A stretch of 64,000 bases of DNA from the NCBI RefSeq assembly GCF_012911875.1, contig NZ_JAAXKZ010000001.1, positions 62,001 to 126,000 on the forward strand, read 5' to 3'. Shown here piece by piece: positions 9,397 through 16,551 of this stretch; position 1 is the first letter of the stretch; each line of letters begins with the position of its first letter. This DNA is from Pseudonocardia bannensis. GTDB lineage: Bacteria > Actinomycetota > Actinomycetes > Mycobacteriales > Pseudonocardiaceae. The notes below the pieces were generated by a model. The model saw nothing but the letters and a program-made list of their open reading frames with translations. It had not been told where the DNA came from and ran no database searches. The translations under genes were made by a program, and so were the position numbers.

Positions 9397-9759
9397 TCAG
9401 CGGTCGAGGGGCCAGTGCACTTCGACGCGCGTGTAACTGATGTGCACTCCCGGGCCCACCAACGAGGACGGGGACCGCGGCTGCGCACCCGGCCACGGCA
9501 GTTCCCGCCGGTCGGTCCACGGCCACATCAGACGGGAGACCACCGCGGCCCCGGTCATGGCGGCCGCCGCGGCGGCGCCGACGACCGACGCCGCGACGAG
9601 GGGAGCGCCGGCGAGGGCCCGCGCCAGGGACTCCGGACGGGCGACGGAGACGGTGCGCGATGCCCGTGACGCCGGTCGGCGTTCCGACGCCGGGACGGGC
9701 AGGCGGCTGTCGTCCGGGCCGGGTGCGCCCGACGGCGTCACGGACTCATGATCAGGCAT
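9397..9759 (-). CDS. Hypothetical single-pass membrane protein
   Basis: A 120-residue protein with a polar, Pro/Ser/Arg-rich N-terminus, one Ala/Val-rich membrane helix (about residues 45-75) and a short Trp/Pro-containing tail. No family is recognised. ATG 9759 was preferred because GGGAGGG precedes it by five bases; a GTG 18 bases upstream is an alternative. An opposing frame covers almost the same bases but has no ribosome binding site and an atypical Arg/Ala composition. The gene may be the first of a short leftward pair with the VanZ-RDD gene 47 bp away. Confidence 0.55.
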   Translation of the reverse strand: MPDHESVTPSGAPGPDDSRLPVPASERRPASRASRTVSVARPESLARALAGAPLVAASVVGAAAAAAMTGAAVVSRLMWPWTDRRELPWPGAQPRSPSSLVGPGVHISYTRVEVHWPLDR

Positions 9760-9933
9760 GGTTTCCCTCCCTGTCACTCGTCCTCATTCCACCACCGCCG
9801 GGTGCCCTGAGCCAGGTCCCGCCGCAGCCTTGCCGGGCCGATGAGTTCTGTATCCGCGCGCGGTCCTACCGGTGCCGAGCCGGTGGTGAGCGGGTGAACG
9901 GTGGCCGCGATCCACCGCCCACCCGCCCTGCCG

Positions 9934-10482
9934 TCAGCCGGACTTCCGGTCCGCACCCACGAGGACGTACACCATCGTGCAGTGCCTGTCGCTGCGGTTG
10001 CGCCAGGCGTGCCGGGTGCCCCGCTGCACCACGCAGGTCCCCGGGGTGACGTGCACCTCGGCGCCGTCGTCGAGCTCCAGGTAGATCTCACCGTCCACGC
10101 AGATTCCGTAGTCGATGCTGTCGGTGGTGTGCATGCCCGGGGTGTCGGGCTCGAACACCCCGATCAGCCCGGGCTGCCTCCGCTCGGCGTCCGCCGCGAT
10201 CTCCTCGGGGTCGGCGCCGTCCGGCTCCTCCTGCTCGGCCGACTCCGGCGGGAACCGCACCACGACGAACCGTGTGCCGCCCGGCCCGGGGAAGAACGGG
10301 TACGGCACCGTCGCGGGGTTGTCCCCGGCGCCGACGAACGGGATGCCGTCGTCGGTGCCCCAGATGTTGTAGATGTCCAGGCCCAGCACCGGCCCCGGCT
10401 CGACCGATGTCTCCTCGGCGAATACCGACCTGCCCTCGGCGGTCCGGTCCGTCACGACCTTCTTGACGTCGAATGCCACCAT
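9934..10482 (-). CDS. Cupin-domain protein
   Basis: A 182-residue protein with a C-terminal cupin_2 barrel (about 100-175), recognisable from DYGICVDGEIYLELDDG, the VHVTPGTCVVQRGTRHAWRN turn and the closing VYVLVGAD strand. The metal site is incomplete: the usual two-His motif is reduced, although His residues are present in THE TRHAW turn and near the start (GMHTTDS). The N-terminal half is family-specific and of unknown role. ATG 10482 follows AGGAGG very closely; GTG 10479 fits the spacing slightly better. It is the last gene of the leftward monooxygenase cluster, 29 bp after the metallo-hydrolase, and may handle a product or intermediate of that pathway. Confidence 0.75.
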   Translation of the reverse strand: MVAFDVKKVVTDRTAEGRSVFAEETSVEPGPVLGLDIYNIWGTDDGIPFVGAGDNPATVPYPFFPGPGGTRFVVVRFPPESAEQEEPDGADPEEIAADAERRQPGLIGVFEPDTPGMHTTDSIDYGICVDGEIYLELDDGAEVHVTPGTCVVQRGTRHAWRNRSDRHCTMVYVLVGADRKSG

Positions 10483-10511
10483 TCCTCCTGACGTCGTGAC
10501 CAGCGTGTGTC

Positions 10512-11366
10512 CTACAGGCCCACCCATTGCCGGCCGGTTCCGCGGACGATGCGGCCGAAGGCCGACCCGCTGAAGTGCCCGTCGGCGCCGATGACGCCGG
10601 GGTCGCCCTCGAGCTCGGCGGCGATCTTGTCCCGGGTGCGGGCGGCCGTGTCCGGATCGACGTCGAAGATGATCCGCAGGTCACCGTCGGCCAGCTGCAG
10701 CGGGCAGTGCACGACGTCGCCCAGGATGATCGCCCTGTCCGCACCGGAGGAGATCACCGCCGAGCAGTGGCCGGGCGTGTGACCCGGGCTCGCGAGCACG
10801 TTGACCCCCGGGGCGATCAGCGCGCCGTCACCCACCGGCTCGATGCGGTTCACCAGCGGCGCCTGCACCACCTCCGGGTGCGGCCCGACCGCGGCCAACT
10901 CCTCGTCGGTGACGCCCTGCCAGAACTCGAACTCGCCCTCGCCGACGACGTGGCGTGCGTTGGGGAAGGTCAGCGCGCCGTTCTGGGAGGTCCAGCCGAC
11001 GTGGTCGAGGTGCATGTGCGTGTAGAACACGATGTCGACGTCGTCCGGCTCGACACCGGCCTGGCGCAGGCTCGACAGCAGCTTGCCGCCGGTGAACACG
11101 CCGCCCACCGGGTCGAACGGGACCGTCATGTCCCCGAAGCCCAGGTCGACGACGATCTTCTTGTCGCCGGTCTCGACCAGGAACCCGCCGAGGGTCAGCA
11201 ACAGCTTCCCGTCGGCGTCGAACAGCTCCCGGTGAGCTTCCCAGAGCGCGTCGTTCGCAGCGGGGAAGACCGTACCGGCCTCGACGGTCGCGTCGCCGTC
11301 GGGCAGGTAGGTCACCTTGATGTCACCCACGTCGATCGACTCGAGGGGTGCAGGTCGTGCAGACAT
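10512..11366 (-). CDS. Metallo-beta-lactamase-fold hydrolase, lactonase-like
   Basis: A 284-residue hydrolase of the AHL-lactonase-like branch. The zinc motif HMHLDH is at 117-122 (YTHMHLDHVGW), followed by the second His in SPGHTPGH and Asp in ILGDVVH. GAGAGGA precedes ATG 11366 by about five bases; the frame runs further upstream but without the fold. The neighbours are a YciI protein 35 bp upstream and a cupin 29 bp downstream. A flavin monooxygenase that could make a lactone lies at the head of the cluster, so ring opening is a plausible role, but this is inferred from context. Confidence 0.85.
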   Translation of the reverse strand: MSARPAPLESIDVGDIKVTYLPDGDATVEAGTVFPAANDALWEAHRELFDADGKLLLTLGGFLVETGDKKIVVDLGFGDMTVPFDPVGGVFTGGKLLSSLRQAGVEPDDVDIVFYTHMHLDHVGWTSQNGALTFPNARHVVGEGEFEFWQGVTDEELAAVGPHPEVVQAPLVNRIEPVGDGALIAPGVNVLASPGHTPGHCSAVISSGADRAIILGDVVHCPLQLADGDLRIIFDVDPDTAARTRDKIAAELEGDPGVIGADGHFSGSAFGRIVRGTGRQWVGL

Positions 11367-11401
11367 GGTCGTCCTCTCTGTGGTGACCGGCGGGCGACCC
11401 G

Positions 11402-11683
11402 TCAGCCGGCCAGCGCCCCGAGCACCGGCTTGAACGGGTAGATCTGGCTGTCCACGACCACGCCCTGCGCGACGTAGGGGTCGCCGTCGAGCAGCGACTT
11501 CAGCTCGGCCTGGTCGGCCACCTCGGCCACGAGGACCCCGCCGGTGCCGTCCTCGAAGGGGCCGGCCACGCGCACGAGGCCCGCCGCCACCTGCTCCTTG
11601 AGGTACGCGGCGTGCGCGCCGCGCGCCCGGTCGATCAGCTCCGCATCGTCGGTGTACTTCCACACCACGGTGAAGAACGCCAT
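11402..11683 (-). CDS. YciI-like protein
   Basis: A 93-residue protein of the YCII family, a dimeric ferredoxin-like alpha/beta barrel. It shows the opening hydrophobic strand (MAFFTVVWKY), a central RxAHxAYLKEQVAAG helix and the typical GPFEDGTGGVLVAEV and DPYVAQGVV segments. YciI proteins are found as small enzymes or domains in aromatic degradation and in regulation. ATG 11683 is nine bases after GAGGAG; the upstream ATG at 11692 would leave almost no spacing. It sits between a hairpin that ends the monooxygenase transcript and the lactonase-like gene, so it may begin a three-gene transcript. Confidence 0.8.
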   Translation of the reverse strand: MAFFTVVWKYTDDAELIDRARGAHAAYLKEQVAAGLVRVAGPFEDGTGGVLVAEVADQAELKSLLDGDPYVAQGVVVDSQIYPFKPVLGALAG

Positions 11684-11772
11684 GCCATCCATCTCCTCGT
11701 GTCGGGGGACCCTCCACCGCCTCACGCAGAGAAGGGCATGAAAGCCGGCGCGGCGACCGCTCGGCCGGCAGC

Positions 11773-11809
11773 GGGGTGGGTGGCCCGGTTGCGCCGGGCC
11801 ACCCACCCC
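11773..11809 (-). terminator. Hairpin terminator after the flavin monooxygenase gene
   Basis: A perfect 16-bp inverted repeat (11773-11788 with 11794-11809) with a five-base loop begins 13 bp after the monooxygenase stop. It should separate that transcript from the YciI, lactonase and cupin genes, or attenuate it. Confidence 0.75.
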
Positions 11810-11821
11810 GGGTTGGCGGAC

Positions 11822-13030
11822 TCAGCCGGGGAACTGCGGCATGATCTTCTCGCCGAACAGCTGCAGGTTGCGCTTGACCTCGTTGAACGGCAGGAAGCCC
11901 TGGTCGGACCACCAGACGAAGTACTCCGGGTTGCCGTTGTCCGCCAGCTCGTGCATCTTCTCGGCCACCGCGCCCGGGTCGCCGGCGTAGAGGTAGTGCG
12001 ACTCCTCCATGCGCTCGATGGTGCGCGGCACGTCGCCGGTCTCGCCGGCCCGACGGAACACCTCGTAGAAGCCGTGGTGGCCCCAGAAGTGCTTCCAGCC
12101 CACGCCCGACACCCCTCGCGACGCCTGGCGCATCGCCTCTTCCTTGTTACGACCGAAGTGGACCGACCGCAGCACCCCGGTGTTCTCACCGAGCGCCAGG
12201 TCGAGGCCGAGGTGCTGCTTCGCCTCGTCCTGGTAGGCCTCGACCATCTTGTGGTAGTCCTCGGGAATCGAGGTCAGGATGATCGGGGTGATCCCCTCGC
12301 GGGCCGTCCACCGGATGGTGTTCTCGCTCATCGAGAACGCCTGGAACATCTTCGGGTGCGGCTTCTGGTACGGCTTGGGCACCACGGAGATCTTGTGGAG
12401 CAGGCCGTCGTCGCCCATCTCCCCGTCGGCGCCGAACCGCCGGGTGTAGTCACCGGCCGGCCACGGGGACGCCGGGTGCGGGTACGGGAACTTGTAGAAC
12501 TTCCCGTCGTAGCTGAACGCCTCCTCCTTCCAGGCCAGCTTGAGGATCTGGTAGCACTCCTCGAACAGCTCGCGGTTCAGCTTGTCGCGCTCGCTCGCGT
12601 CGCTGGTCGCCGTCTGGACCGGGAGCAACTGGGTCAACGCGTTGAACCAGCGCTCCTGGTATCCGCGCGCCATGCCGACCACCGTGCGGCCCTGGGTCAT
12701 CTGGTCCAGCCACGCCGTGTCGATGGCCAGCTTGACCGGGTTGTGGCTGGGCATCACGTAGCCGACCGGGCCGACCTTGATGTTCTTGGTGTGGTGGGCG
12801 ACGTCCAGGTAGAGGGAGGAGGGGCCGCCCTGCTCCATGCCCTCGGTGTGCAGGTGGTGCTCCGGGAAGCAGATGGCCTCGAAGCCGTAGTCGTCGGCCA
12901 TCTTGGACAGCTCGCGAACCTCGGTCAGCATCTGCTGCCACTTCTCGGTCCGGTGACCGATCGGGCGCAGTGCCTCTCGCTCGCGTTCCGTGGCCGGAAG
13001 AGCTGGGAGCATGAAAAAGACGAACTTCAC
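11822..13030 (-). CDS. LLM-class flavin-dependent monooxygenase
   Basis: A 402-residue luciferase-like monooxygenase expected to use reduced FMN or F420. Recognisable parts are the opening strand KFVFFMLPA, the YGFEAICFPEHHLH motif, YVMPSHNPVKLA and the GMARGYQERWF phosphate-binding loop region. The closest known groups are alkanal and ketone monooxygenases. GTG 13030 was chosen because AAGGAG lies five bases upstream; a longer frame exists but crosses the promoter region. It is the first gene of the leftward cluster and diverges from a FadR-type regulator at 13439, which probably controls it. Confidence 0.88.
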   Translation of the reverse strand: MKFVFFMLPALPATEREREALRPIGHRTEKWQQMLTEVRELSKMADDYGFEAICFPEHHLHTEGMEQGGPSSLYLDVAHHTKNIKVGPVGYVMPSHNPVKLAIDTAWLDQMTQGRTVVGMARGYQERWFNALTQLLPVQTATSDASERDKLNRELFEECYQILKLAWKEEAFSYDGKFYKFPYPHPASPWPAGDYTRRFGADGEMGDDGLLHKISVVPKPYQKPHPKMFQAFSMSENTIRWTAREGITPIILTSIPEDYHKMVEAYQDEAKQHLGLDLALGENTGVLRSVHFGRNKEEAMRQASRGVSGVGWKHFWGHHGFYEVFRRAGETGDVPRTIERMEESHYLYAGDPGAVAEKMHELADNGNPEYFVWWSDQGFLPFNEVKRNLQLFGEKIMPQFPG

Positions 13031-13438
13031 CTGGACTCCTTCACCGAAAGAGATGAGGGCCCTGGGAGTGGGCCCGTACAACGGCGCACTCAGCCGTTTC
13101 GTGCCAGTGCCGTGCATGACCGGATTCGACCGGAACGGTCAGGAGATCTCCTGGCGTGAACGCTAGCCCGCGGGAGAGGGGCGGTGCTGTCCGATAGTGC
13201 AACAGAGCCCGGCCGCCGAGGCCGCTCCCGGTACCGGCGAGCGCCCTGGAGGTTACTCTGAACTGCGGCGATGGCGTGACCGGCGGCCGATCCAGGAGGA
13301 GGGCTCCAGGTGACGGCCCCGTGGTTTTATCCTCATCATGTGCAGGTATTGGCGTCGGCTCACCGGCGGGCGAGCCGGCCGTCGCAGCGGCGCGCGAGAC
13401 GGTCCGCGTCTTCATTTCTTCCTGGCAGGTGCATCAGA
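13031..13438. other. Divergent control region, no gene
   Basis: This 408-bp space separates the monooxygenase from the FadR-type regulator. No protein is supported on either strand. It holds the palindrome listed at 13140-13153 and must carry both divergent promoters, but no convincing -35/-10 pair was picked out. Confidence 0.6.
13140..13153. promoter_or_regulatory. Candidate operator palindrome
   Basis: CAGGAGATCTCCTG is a perfect 14-bp palindrome 110 bp upstream of the monooxygenase start and 286 bp from the divergent FadR-type gene. GntR-family regulators bind short palindromes, so it is a candidate site; assignment is an inference. Confidence 0.4.
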
Positions 13439-14182
13439 ATGAGAACCGGCGTGCAGGGCAATGGCCGGCGTGGCCCGAAGATGTCGGAGGTCATCGCCCG
13501 GGAGTTGGCGAACCACATCGTGGAGGCCGGGCTCGTGGCCGGGAGCGTCCTGCCCACCGAGCGGGAGATGATCGAGAGTTTCGACGTCGGCCGCTCCACC
13601 ATCCGGGAGGCGTTGCGGCTGCTGGAGACCAGGAACGTCATCACCCTGCGCCCCGGACCGGGCGGAGGCCCGGTCGTGCGGCGACCCCGGCCCGAGGACC
13701 TGAGCGAGGCCCTCACGCTGATCCTGCAGTTCGAGGCCGCCTCGCTCAACGACGTGATGGAGGCTCGTCGGGCGCTCGAGCCGACGATCGCCCGGTTGGC
13801 CGCCAGCCGGATCACCGAGGCCGACCTGGAGATCATGGACGAGACCGTCCGCCTGGTCCTGGAGGCCCCGAACCCGGAGAACTTCCAGGAGCAGAACCGG
13901 ATCTTCCACGCGACACTGGCCCGAGCCGCGCGCAGCGTGGTGCTGCAGGTCTTCGTCGAGAGCCTCGGCTGCGTCGCCGACGGCCTGGCCGGTGGCGTCA
14001 CGTACTCGTCGCGACGCTATGTCATGGCCGCCGACGCCCACGCGCGCATCATCGAGGCCCTCCGGGCCCGGGACGGCGACTGCGCCGAGAAGATGATGCG
14101 CGAGCACCTCGACGAGGCCGACGGCTACTGGCACAAGAAGCACCGGGACCTGATGACGCGCCCGGTGGTGTGGCGGCGCTGA
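13439..14182 (+). CDS. FadR/GntR-family transcriptional regulator
   Basis: A 247-residue repressor with an N-terminal GntR winged helix (GSVLPTEREMIESFDVGRST, then REALRLLETRNVI) and a C-terminal FCD ligand domain (about 95-235) with metal-type residues in the Asp/His positions (FHATLAR, DAHARIIEALRARD, MREHLDEAD). ATG 13439 gives the normal N-terminus; a frame opening at 13310 would add an unlikely Arg-rich extension. It is divergent from the monooxygenase cluster and convergent, eight bases apart, with the NtrC-like activator. It probably senses a carboxylic acid and represses the leftward cluster. Confidence 0.88.
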   Translation: MRTGVQGNGRRGPKMSEVIARELANHIVEAGLVAGSVLPTEREMIESFDVGRSTIREALRLLETRNVITLRPGPGGGPVVRRPRPEDLSEALTLILQFEAASLNDVMEARRALEPTIARLAASRITEADLEIMDETVRLVLEAPNPENFQEQNRIFHATLARAARSVVLQVFVESLGCVADGLAGGVTYSSRRYVMAADAHARIIEALRARDGDCAEKMMREHLDEADGYWHKKHRDLMTRPVVWRR

Positions 14183-14190
14183 GCCCTCGC

Positions 14191-15996
14191 TCAGCCACTC
14201 AGGCAGCGGCCGTCGATCCCCAGAGATCTGATCTTGCGGTAGAGCGTGGACCGCGCGATCCCGAGCAGTTCTGCCGCGGCCTGCTTGTTGCCGCCGCAGT
14301 CGTCCAGCGCGTTGAGCACCGCCTCGCGCTCGGCCCGCTGCAGCGACGTCAGGCCGTGCCGGATCGGTGCCGTGCGGTACTCCGGCGGCAGGTGCTTGAT
14401 CGCGACGTCCCGCCCGGCCGATCGCATCAGCGCACTGGTCAACACCGTTCGCAGCTCGCGCACGTTGCCCGACCAGACCTGGCCCATCAGGTTCTGCAGC
14501 GTGGCCGGCTCCAGGCGCGGGGCCGGCGCGTCGCCGGCGAGGTCACGGACCAGCACCCGGGCGAGATCGGGGATGTCCTCGACCCGCTGCCGAAGCGCAG
14601 GCAGACGCAGTCGCGCCGGGAAGCAGTCGCGCAACCGGGTCGCCGCGTCGTCGTGCTCGGCCAGCCGGGCGGTGGCGATCAGCCGCACCGCATGCTCGTC
14701 GGCGGTCTCGACGAGGCTCACTGCGCGTGAGGCCAGCTCGGCGGGCAGCTCGTCGATGTGGCGCAGTACCAGCGTCCCGGGGGTGGCCAGGCCGGCCCGT
14801 AGACGGTCGAACCATGCCCCCGGGTCATCGCGGCACTGCCCGGTCTCGAGGACCCTCACCACGCCGCCGGCGCCGTCGAGCTCGTGCAGGTGGCGGGCCA
14901 GGAAGGTCTTGCCGGTCCCGGGCTCACCGGAGATCAGGACCGGCCGCCGGGCCTCGGCCACCGCCGCGAGCTCGCGGCGGAGCCGCTCCGCCGCAGCGCT
15001 GCGGCCGGGCACCGGGTGACCGCTGCCGTCCCCGCCCGGGCGGCGGTACACGGGACCGGGACCGGCCACGTCGGCCGGGCGCGGCCGCATCTCGATGAGG
15101 ATGCCGGCCTCGAGCTCGTGGACGCGCACGGTCGTGCAGCGGGCCTGTACGACGATGTCGTCGGCGAGCCGCAGTTCGCCGCAGTACTCGTCCCGGGAGG
15201 CGAGCACCTTCGTAGCCCAGTCCCAGAGCAACGGCTGGTCGGCCGGGCCGACCAGCGGGCCGGCGAGGGTGTTGCTGATGAGCAGGTCGCGGTTGAGGCA
15301 CACCACGGCCCCCGCGGACCGGCGGGTGGCCTGTAGGAAGCGGTCCAGCAGGAGCCGCTCGTGCCGCGCGATGTCGTCCGACAGCCGGTCCTCGATCCGT
15401 GCCGCGGCCTCCTCCGCCAGCGGCAGCATCAGCACGTTGTCGTCCTCGCTCGGGCACACGAGGGCGAGAACACCTTTGACGATTCCGGTGGTCGGATGCC
15501 GGACCGGCACCGCCCGCGCGCTCAGCCGCCGCAGGTTCTCCCGGTAGTGCTCGGCACCGACCACGACGAACGGCCGGCGCTCCTCCATCGCGCATCCGAT
15601 CGCGTTCGTCCCGATGGTCTCCTCCGCCAGCAGCGAGCCGGGAGCGATGCGGAGCCGGTCGAGCCAGGCCCGCACGTCCTCCCGCCCGACACGGCGCGCC
15701 ACGACCCGCGCGTCCGCGTCGGCCAGCACGACCGCCAGGGGCAGCCCGTGCAACCGCCCGGCCAGCCGCTCGATCACCGCTTCGGCGGCTCGCAGGAGAC
15801 GACCGGGGCGATCGCCGCTGGAGCTGCGGGGGACGTCCACATCGCTACGACCGACACCGTTACGCGCGGACCGTTGCCAGGACAGGGCGATCTCGGGCCG
15901 GAGGTGGGCGCGGCGGGCGCTCTCGGCCACCTCGGGGCACCGCGGTCTGTCCCGGGCCAGGCTCGGGACAGGGTCGGACTGAAACGTCAGGGTCAC
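14191..15996 (-). CDS. AcoR/NtrC-like Fis-family activator lacking the sigma-54 loop
   Basis: A 601-residue regulator. A GAF-like sensor fills about 70-210 (EETIGTNAIG motif as in AcoR). A shortened AAA+ domain has Walker A GEPGTGKT at 357-364, a weak Walker B (LVLRHIDEL, 409-417) and GNVREL at 510-515. A Fis helix-turn-helix is at about 568-592 (GGNKQAAAELLGIARSTLYRK). The GAFTGA loop that contacts sigma-54 is absent, in keeping with actinobacteria, which are not known to have sigma-54. GTG 15996 follows GAGGTG. It is divergent from the acyl-CoA operon and is its likely activator. Confidence 0.88.
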   Translation of the reverse strand: MTLTFQSDPVPSLARDRPRCPEVAESARRAHLRPEIALSWQRSARNGVGRSDVDVPRSSSGDRPGRLLRAAEAVIERLAGRLHGLPLAVVLADADARVVARRVGREDVRAWLDRLRIAPGSLLAEETIGTNAIGCAMEERRPFVVVGAEHYRENLRRLSARAVPVRHPTTGIVKGVLALVCPSEDDNVLMLPLAEEAAARIEDRLSDDIARHERLLLDRFLQATRRSAGAVVCLNRDLLISNTLAGPLVGPADQPLLWDWATKVLASRDEYCGELRLADDIVVQARCTTVRVHELEAGILIEMRPRPADVAGPGPVYRRPGGDGSGHPVPGRSAAAERLRRELAAVAEARRPVLISGEPGTGKTFLARHLHELDGAGGVVRVLETGQCRDDPGAWFDRLRAGLATPGTLVLRHIDELPAELASRAVSLVETADEHAVRLIATARLAEHDDAATRLRDCFPARLRLPALRQRVEDIPDLARVLVRDLAGDAPAPRLEPATLQNLMGQVWSGNVRELRTVLTSALMRSAGRDVAIKHLPPEYRTAPIRHGLTSLQRAEREAVLNALDDCGGNKQAAAELLGIARSTLYRKIRSLGIDGRCLSG

Positions 15997-16057
15997 GTTC
16001 GGTCACCTCGATGTGACTGGGCCTGCTCCGACGTTGTCGAGGCGCGTCCTCCACCGC

Positions 16058-16083
16058 GCTGCTTCAGGCCGTCCTGAAGCAGC
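16058..16083. promoter_or_regulatory. Inverted repeat upstream of the activator gene
   Basis: A perfect 11-bp inverted repeat, GCTGCTTCAGG and its complement (16058-16068 with 16073-16083) around CCGT, 62 bp upstream of the activator start. It may be an activator binding site or a leader hairpin. Confidence 0.4.
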
Positions 16084-16300
16084 GGGCACCGGCCGTCCGG
16101 GCAGTCGCCTCAGGTTGGCATGCTTGCATGTCTGCTATTGATGTGCAGCAATCTTCAGCAGGTGCCAGGAACGTGTCAAGAAGCGTTCCCCCGAATTGGA
16201 CCGTTGCCGCTCCGCACCCCGCTCGGACAGCTCGCGCTCGGCCAGGCGATTCCTCTTCGGACCCGACATGAACTCTGCGATCTCGACGAGGAGAGAGCAC

Positions 16301-16381
16301 GTGACGACCGACGGCTACATCGACGGTGGGAGTGCCGGTCCGTGGTGCGTCGGCTTCGCCGCATGGCTCGGCGTGCCGTGA
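16301..16381 (+). CDS. Possible 26-residue small protein
   Basis: GTG 16301 is preceded by GAGGAGAG at five-base spacing and opens 26 codons ending at TGA 16381; ATG 16268 in the same frame would give 37 residues. The peptide is Gly- and Trp-rich with one Cys (GGSAGPWCVGFAAWLG). It resembles no family I know. It could be a leader peptide, a precursor peptide or chance. Its place, about 170 bp before the acyl-CoA dehydrogenase start and in the same direction, allows a regulatory leader role. Confidence 0.3.
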   Translation: MTTDGYIDGGSAGPWCVGFAAWLGVP

Positions 16382-16479
16382 CCTTGTGGCCCGGGCGCCG
16401 GTCCGGTAGCGCGAATCGACGGAGTACCCACCGGCCGTCCGTCCCGGACGAGACCTTGACTTCCGCCCAAGAGCCGCCC

Positions 16480-16497
16480 ATATGATGCGCATCATAT
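16480..16497. promoter_or_regulatory. 18-bp perfect palindrome, candidate operator of the acyl-CoA operon
   Basis: ATATGATGCGCATCATAT is perfectly palindromic, is AT-rich in a very GC-rich region and ends 54 bp upstream of the first acyl-CoA dehydrogenase start. Position and symmetry fit the site of a homodimeric regulator. Which protein binds it cannot be read. Confidence 0.6.
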
Positions 16498-16551
16498 TCA
16501 GCTTCCGGCCGACATGAGCGGCCGATGGCGGATGAGAAGAGGCCGGTCACG

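Larger units (their letters stand above)
15997..16551. other. Divergent control region of the acyl-CoA operon
   Basis: A 555-bp space with lower GC than its surroundings, between the divergent activator and the acyl-CoA dehydrogenase operon. No large protein is supported. It holds an 11-bp hairpin, a small open frame with a good ribosome binding site and an 18-bp palindrome, each listed separately. Confidence 0.6.

Noticed and set aside
9440-9751. Plus-strand frame opposite the hypothetical membrane protein
   Set aside because: Arg/Ala/Thr-rich shadow with no ribosome binding site; the opposite strand has a good site and a clear membrane helix.
14191-15996. Sigma-54 (-24/-12) promoter control of the CoA operon
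   Set aside because: No GG-N10-GC element was seen upstream of 16552, and the activator lacks GAFTGA.
16064-16495. Two overlapping frames of about 120-140 residues in the activator-operon spacer
   Set aside because: No recognisable domain, poor composition and no binding sites; the region has lower GC and regulatory symmetry instead.
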